Positions 38,545 through 49,332 of a DNA stretch of 64,000 nucleotides are shown here, one piece after another. Each line of letters begins with the position of its first letter. The stretch's first letter is position 1. The notes beneath the pieces are model-generated. The model ran no database searches. It saw only the letters and a list, made by a program, of their open reading frames with translations, and was not told where the DNA came from. A program made the position numbers and the translations under genes. Where the stretch lies: assembly GCA_024867545.1 (NCBI GenBank), contig JANFNE010000049.1, forward strand, positions 248,001-312,000, given 5' to 3'. This DNA is from Phytopythium helicoides. Lineage: Eukaryota; Oomycota; Peronosporomycetes; Pythiales; Pythiaceae.

Positions 38545-41500
38545 CTACTTCCACACCTTGATGAGTGCGTCGCGGCCGCTAGAAACAAGCATCGGACCGT
38601 TGAGCTCCACAATCGTCATGTCGAGCACGCAGTCTGTGTGGGACGGTGACGGTGGCACCAGCCCACGCCGCTCCATGGTTACGGCGCTTTCAACGCCACC
38701 CCCAGAGGCCACGGCTGCGGCACCGCCTGTCGAGAAGATCGACGTGTCCTGGCAGACCTGTGATTATGGGCGGACTCAGCTTGCTCCACGCCATCTCGGG
38801 CTTAGAAATAGGAGCCGAGGAACCACTTGGAGCATTCGACACCAGCGCATTTGAGCGACCACCACCATTAGCATGCGCACTCCCACTCGACGACGACGAG
38901 GGTTCATCCGCCACCAGTCGTTCGGTGCTGCTTGGTTATCGTAGAACGACTTCGCCTCACCGTTGCCACACACAGTGTAAGACTGCTTGCCGTTGCGAAT
39001 GTCCCAGTAGCGGATCTGCCGATCCTCGCCGCCTGTGATGAGGGCGTCGCCCATGCCGCGCAAATGAAGCGATGGACACAAGATCGCACGTACGCTCGGC
39101 TCTTCTCCGAGCGGTGTAGTTGCAATCTCGTCAAACGCAGTCGCGATGCCGTAGATACCCAAGAAGCTGCCCAGGACACTTCGGCTCCGATGCGGGATCG
39201 GAACGTGCAGCAGCGTGGGACATCTACAAGCTTCAGCTTCCGATGCTTGAGTCTGCAGCGTGCGGAAAATGGCACGGCACGCGCCAATACTTAGATCAAA
39301 GACCGCAACCTCTCCATCTCCAGCCGCGACGAACACCAGCGGCACAGAAGTTTCATCCAGCGATAACGTGTTCGGAAGTCCCAAGCATGGCTTCAGACGG
39401 TGAATTGAGCGATGCGACGAATGCCGCCAGATGCGGATGAGCACGAGGAATCGAAGATCCCACAGGCAGATGAAGCCACGGCTGGTGCCGGCAGCAAACC
39501 AGCTTACGTCGAGGGAGTGCGTCATGCACGTAATGTAGCCGAGCTCAGGTGAGATCTCGAGCTTCCATGCTTCCCTTCGCATGCGAAGGTCCCACGCGCG
39601 GATTTCACCGTTGCGAGTGGCATAGATGAGTAGCGATTCCGACACATTATTTAGATAATCGATCACCATGACGGCGCTGTCTTCGGTTCGGATCTCCTTC
39701 AGTCCGGTGGCTTGGAAGTTTCCTCCAACAGCGTTCACCTTGTCCACGCGGAATACATGAACAGAGCCATTGCTAGATGACGCAGCGACGGAATGGCTGT
39801 TATCTAAAACCATCATATCGGTCAGTACGCCTCCTTGTCCATCATAGGTACACCTCGATCCCTGGTTCACGCTGTGGTTCATCGACCGAATCGACCAGAG
39901 CTTGACTGTTCCATCATTCGACGCTGATGCCAGGAAACTGAAGTCCTGCGCAGCAGCAACTCTTGTAACAGCACCCGAATGCTCAGCGAGTTCAGCGACG
40001 AGAACACTCTTGCGGGGTCGCCAGTTACGGTAAGACGACGGATACGAGCTACCTCCTCCTCCAGCATTGCTGTAGGTAGACCCAGATATCGAGCTTGTTG
40101 AGGCGGATGACGAGTTTCCGATGCCACTGCCATTTATTCCACCATTCGGTCCAGCATTAGCATACCCGCTAGCGGAACCACCTCCGGAATAGCTCGACGA
40201 ATAGCCAGCTCCCCCTGGCGACGTTCCGCTTGTGGAGATCCCTGCACTGCGATCACCCATTCCAGCCTGAGAGGAAGGACCCGTTCCTGTACTGACACCG
40301 CCTCCGGTGCCGTTGTAAGGGCTCGATGCATGGTTATAAATCGAGTATTCGGTTCCATCTCCAAGTCGAAGAGCTCCAAGATCCGGTGGGAGCGGAGGAA
40401 TTCCAAGCGCATGAAGTCGTGCAAGAAGTTTTCGTGGGTTGGTGAGCGCAGGATCCATAGCCGATTCCTTGAACGAGAAGTAGTGGTGGTACGTCGTGTG
40501 CGCCTTCTTGAGCACGCGCTGGCGTGAAGGAGAAAGCTGACCGGGCATGTGGTGCTCGATCAAGCTACTCACCCCATCTCCACCGTACATGTCGCGAATA
40601 TTCATGTTGAGCATGCTCACCATAACGCCTCCATTTGTCGAAGCAAAGTGGTTAGCGTCAATGTGCGGCTGCAAGTGAGTCGAGTGCACACCCAAACCAT
40701 TCTCATCGAGCACGGAGACGGACCCAGGTGGCACAATCGGGGATGGACCCGTCACCGTAATAGGCGACGAGGAAATCGGCATATTGGGGGCAACCAATCC
40801 GTACATCTTGACAACAAGCGACAGCGACAGATTCTCAAGCGCAGGCACACCATGAACAGGGTTTGAGCTTGAAGTGGTTGATCCACCACTTTGCTGCCGT
40901 CCCTTTGTTGTCACCAGAGCAGTTGATGTGCCAACTGAGGGAGAAGGGGAGGTATTCGAAGCTACCACAAAGTTGCCACCCTTGAGTGGTTGTGCTATCG
41001 ACAAAGCATACCGCATATCCGGGACGTACAAGACGCGTAGATGCGACCGAGAGAGCTTCCGAGCAAACGGATTCCCACCAGCATTTGTCGAAGCCGAGAG
41101 CGCGGAAGCTGATATTGCCACCGAAGATGTGACGACACCTCGTTCGGATTTCGGATGCCCTTGCATCTTTGCCGCCTGCTCTGTCTTTGCCAGCTCTAGC
41201 TTGGTGCGCATATGCATCGATGCAACTGACACATACTGCTGCATCAGTTTCAATGCTTGGATGTCATTCTTCCGCTGCTCATAGTCTGCAGCCGCGGCAC
41301 CTTCCGAACTGCCCGTGTAAGCTGGTGTTTGCCTCTGTGACGGGTAATTATCCAGCGACTCTGCGCTGCTCAGCATGTCTCGTGGGCCACCACGACGACC
41401 AGCTGAGACTGGTGACTCGTCCTCATCAGGCTGCAAAACCCGAGACCACTCCTTTCTCCATCTCACTGATGACTTCTTGGATACCCGACGACGATGAAGA

Positions 41501-44484
41501 TGCCAGCAACGCACGATCAAACGTCTCTCGAGACACTGGCGGGCGACTCGAATGACGCAGTCGAACAACAACATCGCTCTCACTTTCATCCGGAAGGAAA
41601 ATCATCGGCTTCTTCAAGAACGGTCGCAGCAGTGGGCTCAAGAACACATTGGCATCGACGCTACCAAGCTGCATCGCGATATGACTCATGAGTTCGAGAG
41701 TAGCGTTACGAATCCACCAGCTAGGGTGAAGCAACAATGAGCATGTCATCTTCGCCTTGTCCACAAGCGCATTCGCCTTGCGTTGAAACAGTCCGAGTTG
41801 ACACAAGTTCGCAAGACACTCCAGCGCCTTCGTGATAACGATCTCTTGCACATCGAATAGTGCCTGCTCGATGCACGGCAAAATGTACAGCTCCACTGTG
41901 ACGCGTCCAACAAATGAACACACACCACAGATGTAGTCGAAGAAGGCACCACGAAGTTCCCAGTCACGATCGTTCAAGAACGTGATGAGCTGGGGCAACA
42001 CCACATCAAGAGTCCGCTCGCGTCCGAAGAATACACACAAGCGCGTGATGTCAACTAGGAGCGCACGCTTCACAAGTGACGACGACGATTTCTGGTCTGG
42101 TGTAGTTAGCTGGATCACGAATCGAGAAATCATCTTGTGCAGGAGACTTAGATCCTTGTCGAAGCTGCTAGAGGCCAAGTACAGCGTGTTGTTGCTACTG
42201 ATGTCGTTGCTACGAGTTGACATAGTTGCCATGGAAGCATTTGAGCTCGTTGAAGACGTAAGTATCTTCTGCTTCATTGCATGTGCAATCTCCAAGAAGC
42301 GGCGACTTGTCGCGGCAAGTTGTGGGAGGCACTCAGCGAATGTGATGCGAACTAACTCATCGGGGTCCGATTGAAACGGGATCATCGCTGGGAGAATGTA
42401 CTGCGGGAACACAGGATGCATCCGCAAGCGGAAAGGATTCGACGAGTCCGAGCAAAAAAGTGATTGCTCGCAGCGCCAGAGATCGTACGGTAGCGCTCGG
42501 GTCATCAACAACCTCAAGAAGATACGGGATCAGACGCTGGAGGCGCACCTCGTCGGTTGTGAACTGACCAAGAGATCGAATTAAATGCAGCGCCGTAATC
42601 TTTGACTCAGGAACTTGAACATGGCGCAAGCTCGAGCAAATCAGTGACAGGATGATGACAATACCATTCCGGTCTTGAGGCCATGCCTCGGCATTAACCG
42701 GAGGATTGTACGTCGGCGGGATGCCATTTCGTGACCTCGACGCGCGGAAGGAGCCCTGTCCGCTACGAGACTGGCTTTGATCCGAAGATCTTCCGACATC
42801 TCCATCTGCTGTCCTTCCCGTTGGACCCATCCCTCTCGCTTGTAGACTCACTTCGCGCGTAGTCCAGCAAAAGACCGTGTTTCTTCTTCTGCGTCAGTGC
42901 GTTGTACTGATCGTGAAGCTTCTCGATCTTCTTTTTCTGCAACGTGGCGCTGAGGCCGCGCATATCGTTCTCTTTTTCCTTCAGCTTCTGCAGTTTAGAC
43001 ATTGTGGAGTTCACCTTCTCTGCACGCTGTCGCTCCTGCTTCGTCGGAATTCGTTGATCCAGTTCCTCCAGCACACGCTGCGCTTCGTGAAGCTGCTCCT
43101 CCCCGGGGATAGTAACCAACCGGTCGGATCCATACCCTTCCTTCAGACGCAACTTGAAGAACGCTTCGCCTTCACGGTCTTCTACTCCGGCAACCTCGCG
43201 CACGAGCCGGCCGTAGTACTTGCACACAAGACGAATGCGCGCATCAGGCACCTTGCCGCCACGGCTTAGAACGAGGCTTAAAAAGCGGAAAAGAAAACTG
43301 TCAAAGTAGGTTGGAAACAGCCCGTACTGGCTCGTGTACTTGGACAAGTACTCGCTCGATGAAAGACGCGCACGTGGGTCCAGCTGAAGCATATGAAGCA
43401 GCAGTTCCTCTAGCCGTGGATCACCTACTTTCTTCAATGCATTTGCCAAATAATTCGTGTCTCCTGTGCGATAGCGAAGCAGCGACGGCAGGTCGAACAG
43501 CGGCTTTCCGCCGATAAACATCTCGGCAATAACACATCCTGCGGCAAAGATGTCCATCGATTCTTGAAGCGATGAGTCACCGCGAGAGCGGGAGTATGAA
43601 GGTGCACTTCCATTTGCTGCGCTTCCTGTGGGAGTCGTCGATGACGAGCCTGTTACAGAGCTGCCGGGCATCCCCATCGACAGAATCTGCTTGTCGACCT
43701 CTTCAACCGAGATCTCGCTGTCTGCCATTCGCTGCAGCATCATTGCTGCGTCGGGGGTTCGTGACGAATTCATTGCTGCACTTCCATTGCTGTGTGACGG
43801 CGTTGCACTCCCGGATGAAGTTGGGTACGCTGACTTGCCGTAAAAGCGCTCCGGCGCGACCGTGCAGCTTCGGCGCGTGGAGCCTATCGCGCTGAAGTAA
43901 TAGTTGTAGTCTGCGGGGTCGTCTTCAGGCACGTATGTGGGCTTGAAAGGCGCAAAGTCTGTGAGAAAGATCCAGTTCCAGCTCGTTACCATGATGTTCT
44001 CGAGCTTGATGTCGCCGTGGCAAATATCCTTAGAGTGGGCCTGATCAAGCGCTCGCAGGATCTGGAACGCGATCCACTTCTTCTCGACCATTGTCAAGAA
44101 GGGACGCGAGCAGATGCGGTCGTACAAGTTGGACGCAAAGTACTGGCGCACCATGAAGGCCACGTTGTACTTGGACGAGAGCTGGTAGTCGGCGTATGGG
44201 ATCACGTTCGGGCGTTCATCCAGCCGAAACGCCATCGAAATCTTGCGCAGCGCGTCCGCTGCGCTACTGAGCGACTCCTTCTCGTCGTATTTGCGGTAAA
44301 TCTTGACCACGAGGTGGCCCTCCTCGCACTTGCACGAGATCGACTTGAGGAACTTGCCGTCCCCGATCAAGCTGCCGAACATCATGTTCATCGAGCGCGG
44401 CGAGTAGTCCATCAGGTACGTGCGGTACTGCGACGCGCTGTCCAGCTGGCTCTGCGGCTGCGCGCGCGGCGCGGCATTCCCCAT
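38545..44484 (-). CDS. VPS15: VPS15/PIK3R4, regulatory kinase-like subunit of the class III PI3-kinase
   Basis: VPS15 scaffolds VPS34 and Beclin-1 on endosomal and autophagic membranes. The start MGNAA has the N-myristoylation Gly2. The kinase-like domain shows the family pattern: CHGDIKLENIMVTSWNW, LTDFAPFKPTYVPEDDPAD (DFA in place of DFG) and the VAPERFYG region. HEAT-like repeats follow (LIPYLLEVVDDPSATVRSLAL, SDPDELVRITFAECLPQLA, LSPLLRPFLKKP). After a low-complexity linker come WD40 repeats (FLASASNDGTVKLWS, YATRNGEIRAWDLR, LITGGEDRQIRYWDI), ending SSGRDALIKVWK at 38545. The whole is near 1,970 residues, longer than the human protein (1,358) because of Gly/Ser linkers. Frame changes are needed near 42848, 42458 (T6 run), 41453 (A3 run), 38930 and 38765. 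Confidence 0.9.
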
Positions 44485-44905
44485 GGCTGCTCGACGGCCT
44501 GTCTCCTCGTCTCCGGTTGCGGCGTCTCCTGCGGCCTCTGCGAGCGGCGGGGGCGAGCGCTGCGCGCCTCACAGTCGCGAGGGGGTGTCGTCCACTCAGA
44601 CGCAGCCGCGCGCTCGGTCTCGCGCGGGTTTCTCGCTCACGACGTCCGTCCCCCCGACCGACCTCGAGACGACTCGGCTGCCGGCGCAATACGTCGACCG
44701 ATCGACTGTGAAGAACCTCGTTTTCGGTCCAGTTCACGGCCCCCGAGAAATATCCCCCTACAAGAGCAAACTCGGCTTCTACGTCCCTATACAAGAGATC
44801 GTCGTCAATGTTTCCCCGGGAGTGATGGTTCAAGTTGCCCCCATGGCAACCTCTTCTTCAGTCTTCAAGATCCGTCCTTTCTCGCAGGTTGAGCGGCGCG
44901 CGAGA
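44485..44905. other. Divergent promoter region of VPS15 and a coiled-coil gene
   Basis: An open frame continues upstream of the coiled-coil start as far as 44420, inside VPS15, but it looks like GC-driven sequence and is not supported by domain or start context. I see no clear TATA or initiator element. Confidence 0.45.
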
Positions 44906-47381
44906 ATGATGGCGGCTGTGGATGGAAGTGAGGGCGCTGCTGTGGGCGAGGATATCGCCGAGCTCAAGCGCTACATCGGTGCGTGGCGGCTGCCGTGTTT
45001 GGTGGACGAGCGGGAGTGCTGACGGGAGGCTGCAGTCGACATGATGCACTCGGAGATGGAGATGGTCGAGAGCATCAAGCAGAGCGAGGACAACATGGCG
45101 CTCGTGAGCGCGAGGATCGAGCGCGTCAAGGTGCGTGCGCCTACTCTGAAGGTGCGGAGGTGCTGGACGCATGCCTACCTCATCTGTGTCGACAGGAATC
45201 GATCCTGCGAGAGCAGGACCGCTACAAGGCGCTGACGAACGCGATTGAGAGCGACAGGCAAGAGCTCATGCGTGTCGAGGAGACGAAAATTGGTATGATT
45301 GTGTACTGAATGGCAGATGCTGTCAATGCGCAATTTAACTCTGACTCTCCGTAGTTGCTGCTGCGAAGCATCGCCAGTTCCTTGGTATCCTAAGGCATCG
45401 CTTAACCACTTCTTCATGTGCCACGAATACTCACATCCCTTTTCTGTTGAATAGACGACGTCATGCAGCAAGAAAAGGACGCAAACCACCTACGTGAAGA
45501 ATATGCGAGCATCCGCATGGGTTTGCTTTCGTTGAGAACGACTTTGAAACAAATGACGACACATGTGGATGGGCTAGCTGCGAGCGAGACCCAAATTGAC
45601 GAAGAGTTGAGTGGAGGTGCGTTCACTACACACAGTTTTGACGTTAGGAGCTCAATGTTCTGGTATGCAGTGCGTCAGTGGTTGGAGGCGATGCCCGTCA
45701 ACGATGAGCTCACCAGTAAGCTCAGCAAGCTGCGCGCAAAGGCGCGATATGTCAACGATTACACCACCCAAGTGCAGCAAGATGCTGATGCAGCTCATCA
45801 AAAGCGAGTTCAGCTTGCACAAGATCTAAAGGAGTGCGACAGGAAAGTCGAAGCTCTCGAGCTATCTATCCAGAGGGAAGAGCTCCAGGTCGAGTCCGTC
45901 CAAGCCCGCATTCGAGAGGAAACCCTTCAACTCGAGCAAGAGACAAGTATGTTGAAGAACGAGAGCAACTAAGGGGTCCAAAATACTAACTTTTCTGTCA
46001 TGTTCAGAGCGGTTTGAGCAAAAGCTTGAGGTGAAGCGTAAGAAGTATCGTGCCAAGACACGTACAGAAATCTGCTCCCTCAAGAAGAGGGTGCAATTCA
46101 TGACCACTCGTACGGTGATATCCATCTGTAGGAGTTGTTCCGGGTTGATAACTAACTTCGTGATACTGATGGATTAGAGATGGAAACGGAGACTATGATG
46201 AGTGAAGATATGGCATCCTACCTTCGCGATCGCTGTGATGAGCGACACGCAGAAGAAGAGAGGTGTGTGCTGATGTGCCGCCAATTGGTTGTGCTATCTA
46301 CACTGCTGATCGAAATGAGATGCTGTAACTGTAGCTTGGAGCTCCATGTCAAGCAGATTGATGCGATGCAGGTATGCGTACTATTGACGAGTGTCGAACT
46401 CTTCTCGACCTCATACTAAAACCTCCATTCGCAATGCACGCAGGCTGTGATTGCGACTTTAGGCCAAGAGATCGGAAATTTTGACCGCAACGATACGTCA
46501 TTCAATACTGCTGCGCTGGAAGCAGAGATCGGTCAAAGCCAACGCGAGCTAGACCATCTCCAATGTGTCGTCAAGCAAAATGAGGTTCGCATTAGTGGAA
46601 CAAAAGTTGCTGGGTTGATTTCAGTTGACACTGTTGTGTGTGCTACAAAGGCTCTCCTGCAGCAGAGAAAGGAAGAGTACATCAAGGTTAGTTTGCTTCG
46701 GTTATTCTATTTATTTTGTTTAGAGGATCTAAATTGTTGTGCTTAGTTGGAACAAACTCTGGGTGCGTTGGAAGAAGAGCGCTCCAAGGTGGAGTGTCAA
46801 CTTGTAGATGCAGATTCGGATTCGGCTCAAGACTCGATCGTCAAGCTCGAGGCAGAAAAGAGTCAAGTTCTTGACGCCATCACCAGTGCTAGCGAAAATA
46901 GCGAACTGCTTCAAATTGGTTGCAAAAAGTATCGGTCTGCTATCGCAGCTGCAAAAAAGGAAGTTGCAAGGCGTACCCGCCACTCCACAAGACTGAAACA
47001 GCAATTACGAGAGAAAACGAGTGAGATCGAGGCACAGCAAATCCTCGTGAGAAAGCTCAATGCTGGTGTCGAGGTAGGTTATGTATTTAGCTGGGATGAC
47101 TCACACCCGTACTGATTTTGACTGCTTGCTTCCTTAGCATGGACGTTGGCTGCTTCAAGAGCTGGAAAAATTTCGTGCTGACCTCGACTCTCAGCGCACA
47201 CAATACTACGAGGAAATTCAGGACGATGAAAAGAGGCTCCAGCATCACTATTTGGAGAGAGAGGCGGCATTTGAGGCCGAACTGAAGGCATGGGAGGCAA
47301 AGGTAGCCAATGCTCTATATTGTCCCTTCTTCACCAGATCTCACAGCTGTGGTGTGGTTTTAGATTGCTGAGCTTCAGTGA
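44906..47381 (+). CDS. Intron-rich coiled-coil protein, 12 exons, unknown function
   Basis: Twelve exons join in one frame and encode 559 residues: 44906-44978, 45036-45130, 45196-45292, 45455-45616, 45671-45946, 46008-46109, 46178-46262, 46335-46371, 46444-46686, 46747-47073, 47138-47302, 47364-47381. Every junction is GT-AG and the phases agree; several introns carry CTAAC branch sites (near 45986 and 46152). The product is almost entirely heptad-like coiled coil (DDVMQQEKDANHLREEY; QREELQVESVQARIREE; LEQTLGALEEERSKVE), with no other domain that I recognise. Proteins of this shape occur in cilia, kinetochores and the synaptonemal complex; the sequence alone does not say which. The high intron density sets it apart from its neighbours. 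An adjacent ATG at 44909 is an equal start choice. Confidence 0.85.
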
Positions 47382-47753
47382 ATCATCGCACTTGCATGCC
47401 AATCTGAAACTGCTTTATTTGACTGAGATAAAGTGGTTTTATTTGGTTTGTTTTGCCTTATCAACTGAGCGAGTTTCATGTGGCAAGTGAGAGGATGGGG
47501 GCAGCCAAGTTTATCAGTCGTTTTGCTTTCTGAGGTTGTGCGTGGCTTGACACTTGCGTTCGCATTGACGGGATACCCGGAAAATATAAAAGTAGAAAGC
47601 GAAACGAGCGCACATGGTATTCTTGGACGGAGTTGAATCACAACAACATCCTTTTCCCTCGGCTCATCAACAATGGACAACCCTGCCTTGATTCCCAGAG
47701 CTGAATTCACCATCACCTCCCGACCCCAGACGCCAACACTTTCCACATTGAGG
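47382..47753. other. Intergenic region and 5' flank of the secreted-protein gene
   Basis: Contains a TATA-like element at 47585 and the possible 27-codon N-terminal extension of the next gene (from ATG 47673). Nothing else seen. Confidence 0.5.
47585..47592 (+). promoter_or_regulatory. TATA-like box
   Basis: TATAAAAG lies 88 bp before ATG 47673 and 169 bp before ATG 47754. The sequence is a perfect TATA consensus; use as a core promoter is not shown. Confidence 0.35.
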
Positions 47754-48299
47754 ATGCAGCTTTCCACCATCCTCGCAATTTTTGCTGTCGTGTCGAATGG
47801 CCCATTTGTCCTCGGTGATGCTTCAGCAGTCTCCCATGAAAGCCGGCAACTCAACTTTGTTGGCATCAAGCATCTCCCAAACAACCAAGTGCACGAGAGA
47901 TTGCGGCGAGAGCCTCGTCACGATCATGCAAAGCCGTCAGCTCGCCATGGGTCTGATTTAAACGACGATAGTTCTTTTAGCGGCTCAAGTGAAAACCACA
48001 AGCATCGTCACCATCACCACAATCATCGAAAACACCACGACGACGTTGAAGTTGGAGATGAGGAGGAGACAGGCAAGTCTTTCGGGTTTGATATTCTATC
48101 GAGTGGGTCGTATTCTCCCGGTGTCGTGCACCCGGCAGAAACTGGGGACACTTCTGGAACGGCCAATCCATCCTCCACCACATTTGGCTTCGAACTGCTC
48201 GATTCTGCAGAGGAACAGAACGACAACACCAACGATGTCGTCAAAGATGCACTTCATACTATGCTCGACTTTGCACTGCTCAACAGCGGCGAGCGATGA
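47754..48299 (+). CDS. Small secreted His-rich protein with C-terminal FGF-x-LL repeats; candidate effector or wall protein
   Basis: From ATG 47754 the product is 181 residues and begins with a good signal peptide (MQLSTILAIFAVVS...VLG). An upstream in-frame ATG at 47673 would bury this signal, so I prefer the second start. The mature N-terminus has HERLRREPRHD, an ERLR sequence about 35 residues after the likely cleavage site. This resembles but does not equal the oomycete RxLR motif, and no clear dEER follows. A His/Lys/Arg cluster (HKHRHHHHNHRKHH) may bind metal. The C-terminal part has three related units: FGFDILSSGS, FGFELLDSAE and LDFALLNSGE. No introns, no cysteine-rich pattern. Secretion is well supported; a role in host interaction is an inference. 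Confidence 0.7.
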   Translation: MQLSTILAIFAVVSNGPFVLGDASAVSHESRQLNFVGIKHLPNNQVHERLRREPRHDHAKPSARHGSDLNDDSSFSGSSENHKHRHHHHNHRKHHDDVEVGDEEETGKSFGFDILSSGSYSPGVVHPAETGDTSGTANPSSTTFGFELLDSAEEQNDNTNDVVKDALHTMLDFALLNSGER

Positions 48300-49332
48300 G
48301 AAATTTAGGTTTTCATACCAAAGTAAAAAAAAACGTATTCATCAATTTGCCTTGCTGCATTCCTTCGAACCAAGTTCATGCGTGGTCTTCACAAAGATGC
48401 ACATGCATCGCGGCTTTTGCATTTGAATGGGTCAACTGCATTCACTTGAACTGCATGAACATACATACGAGAAGTTGAAAACACAACGATCCTTTCTTTT
48501 CGTACTTCGAATTGCACGGAGCCGCATCGCCACGAATAACTTTCGATCTATGATCACGATCAGCGTCAATGCAGACCAAGGATCGCGACTCCTAAACAAA
48601 CTGAAGATGCAGATCACACACAACGTTTGGGGGAGTGGAGGCGTATCGGTTTGCAGTTAAATGGTCTTCACCGTGAATCCTCAGTGGATTGACAGATTAT
48701 AAAAAAGGTTTCTCCTCATTTACGCCACGTAGGAAGTAACACGCACACATGGATATCATTGTGAAGGCAATCGATGGATCGATCGTGGAGTGCATCAGCT
48801 TGCAGTTAAAAAGATAAAAATTTGTTGCTCCGCACGGTTGTTCTCAGTGGATAGCAGCAAATGTTTCTCCTCACGTGCACTACGCGATCGATCACACAAA
48901 AAGCCATGCATTCATGCAGAAAATATATACAGCGCAGTGCTCTCGAAGGGAAGTATCAGAGCTTTTGTTTTGTTTCTCGATTCTCACCAACGCAAACGAG
49001 TTGCTCAGATGACCGTCGTGAAAACATCGAGATAATTGGATCATCATCTTCCGCTCCACGGGACAAACACACCCACACATGCAAATACACGCAAATACAC
49101 GCAAATGCAGCGCCAACAGGCCGTCTGGATGCTGCAAAGTCGTGGCAGGCAGCAGGTCGTCGCGCGTCGATGGTCGGTCGGTCGGTCGGTCGATTTCGGA
49201 AGTGAGACTCTCAAGCTAGCCATTCGCATCGCCATTCGTTTCGCCCGTCCGTTGTAAAAAGTACGTCAAAACGTAATTACCCTATCTATTTTCCACCAAT
49301 CCAATGCGATTTTGAGAGCATAATATCGTCCA
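48300..49332. other. Intergenic region with simple and diverged repeats
   Basis: About 1 kb without a gene. Two related segments lie near 48651-48722 and 48797-48875 (shared blocks TTGCAGTTAAA, CTCAGTGGAT and TTTCTCCTCA). Short tandem repeats occur at 49080-49105 (GCAAATACAC) and 49170-49192 (GGTC). I see no RNA gene. Confidence 0.5.

Noticed and set aside
34755..44484. Programmed +1 frameshifting as a general decoding feature
   Set aside because: Breaks have no shared slippery site or stop-codon context, go in both directions and are absent from neighbouring highly conserved genes.
44420..44905. N-terminal extension of the 12-exon gene
   Set aside because: The open frame overlaps the VPS15 start on the other strand and shows neither coiled coil nor known domain.
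47754..48299. Canonical RxLR-dEER effector
   Set aside because: The motif is ERLR, not RxLR, and no acidic dEER segment follows. I keep it only as a secreted protein of unknown role.
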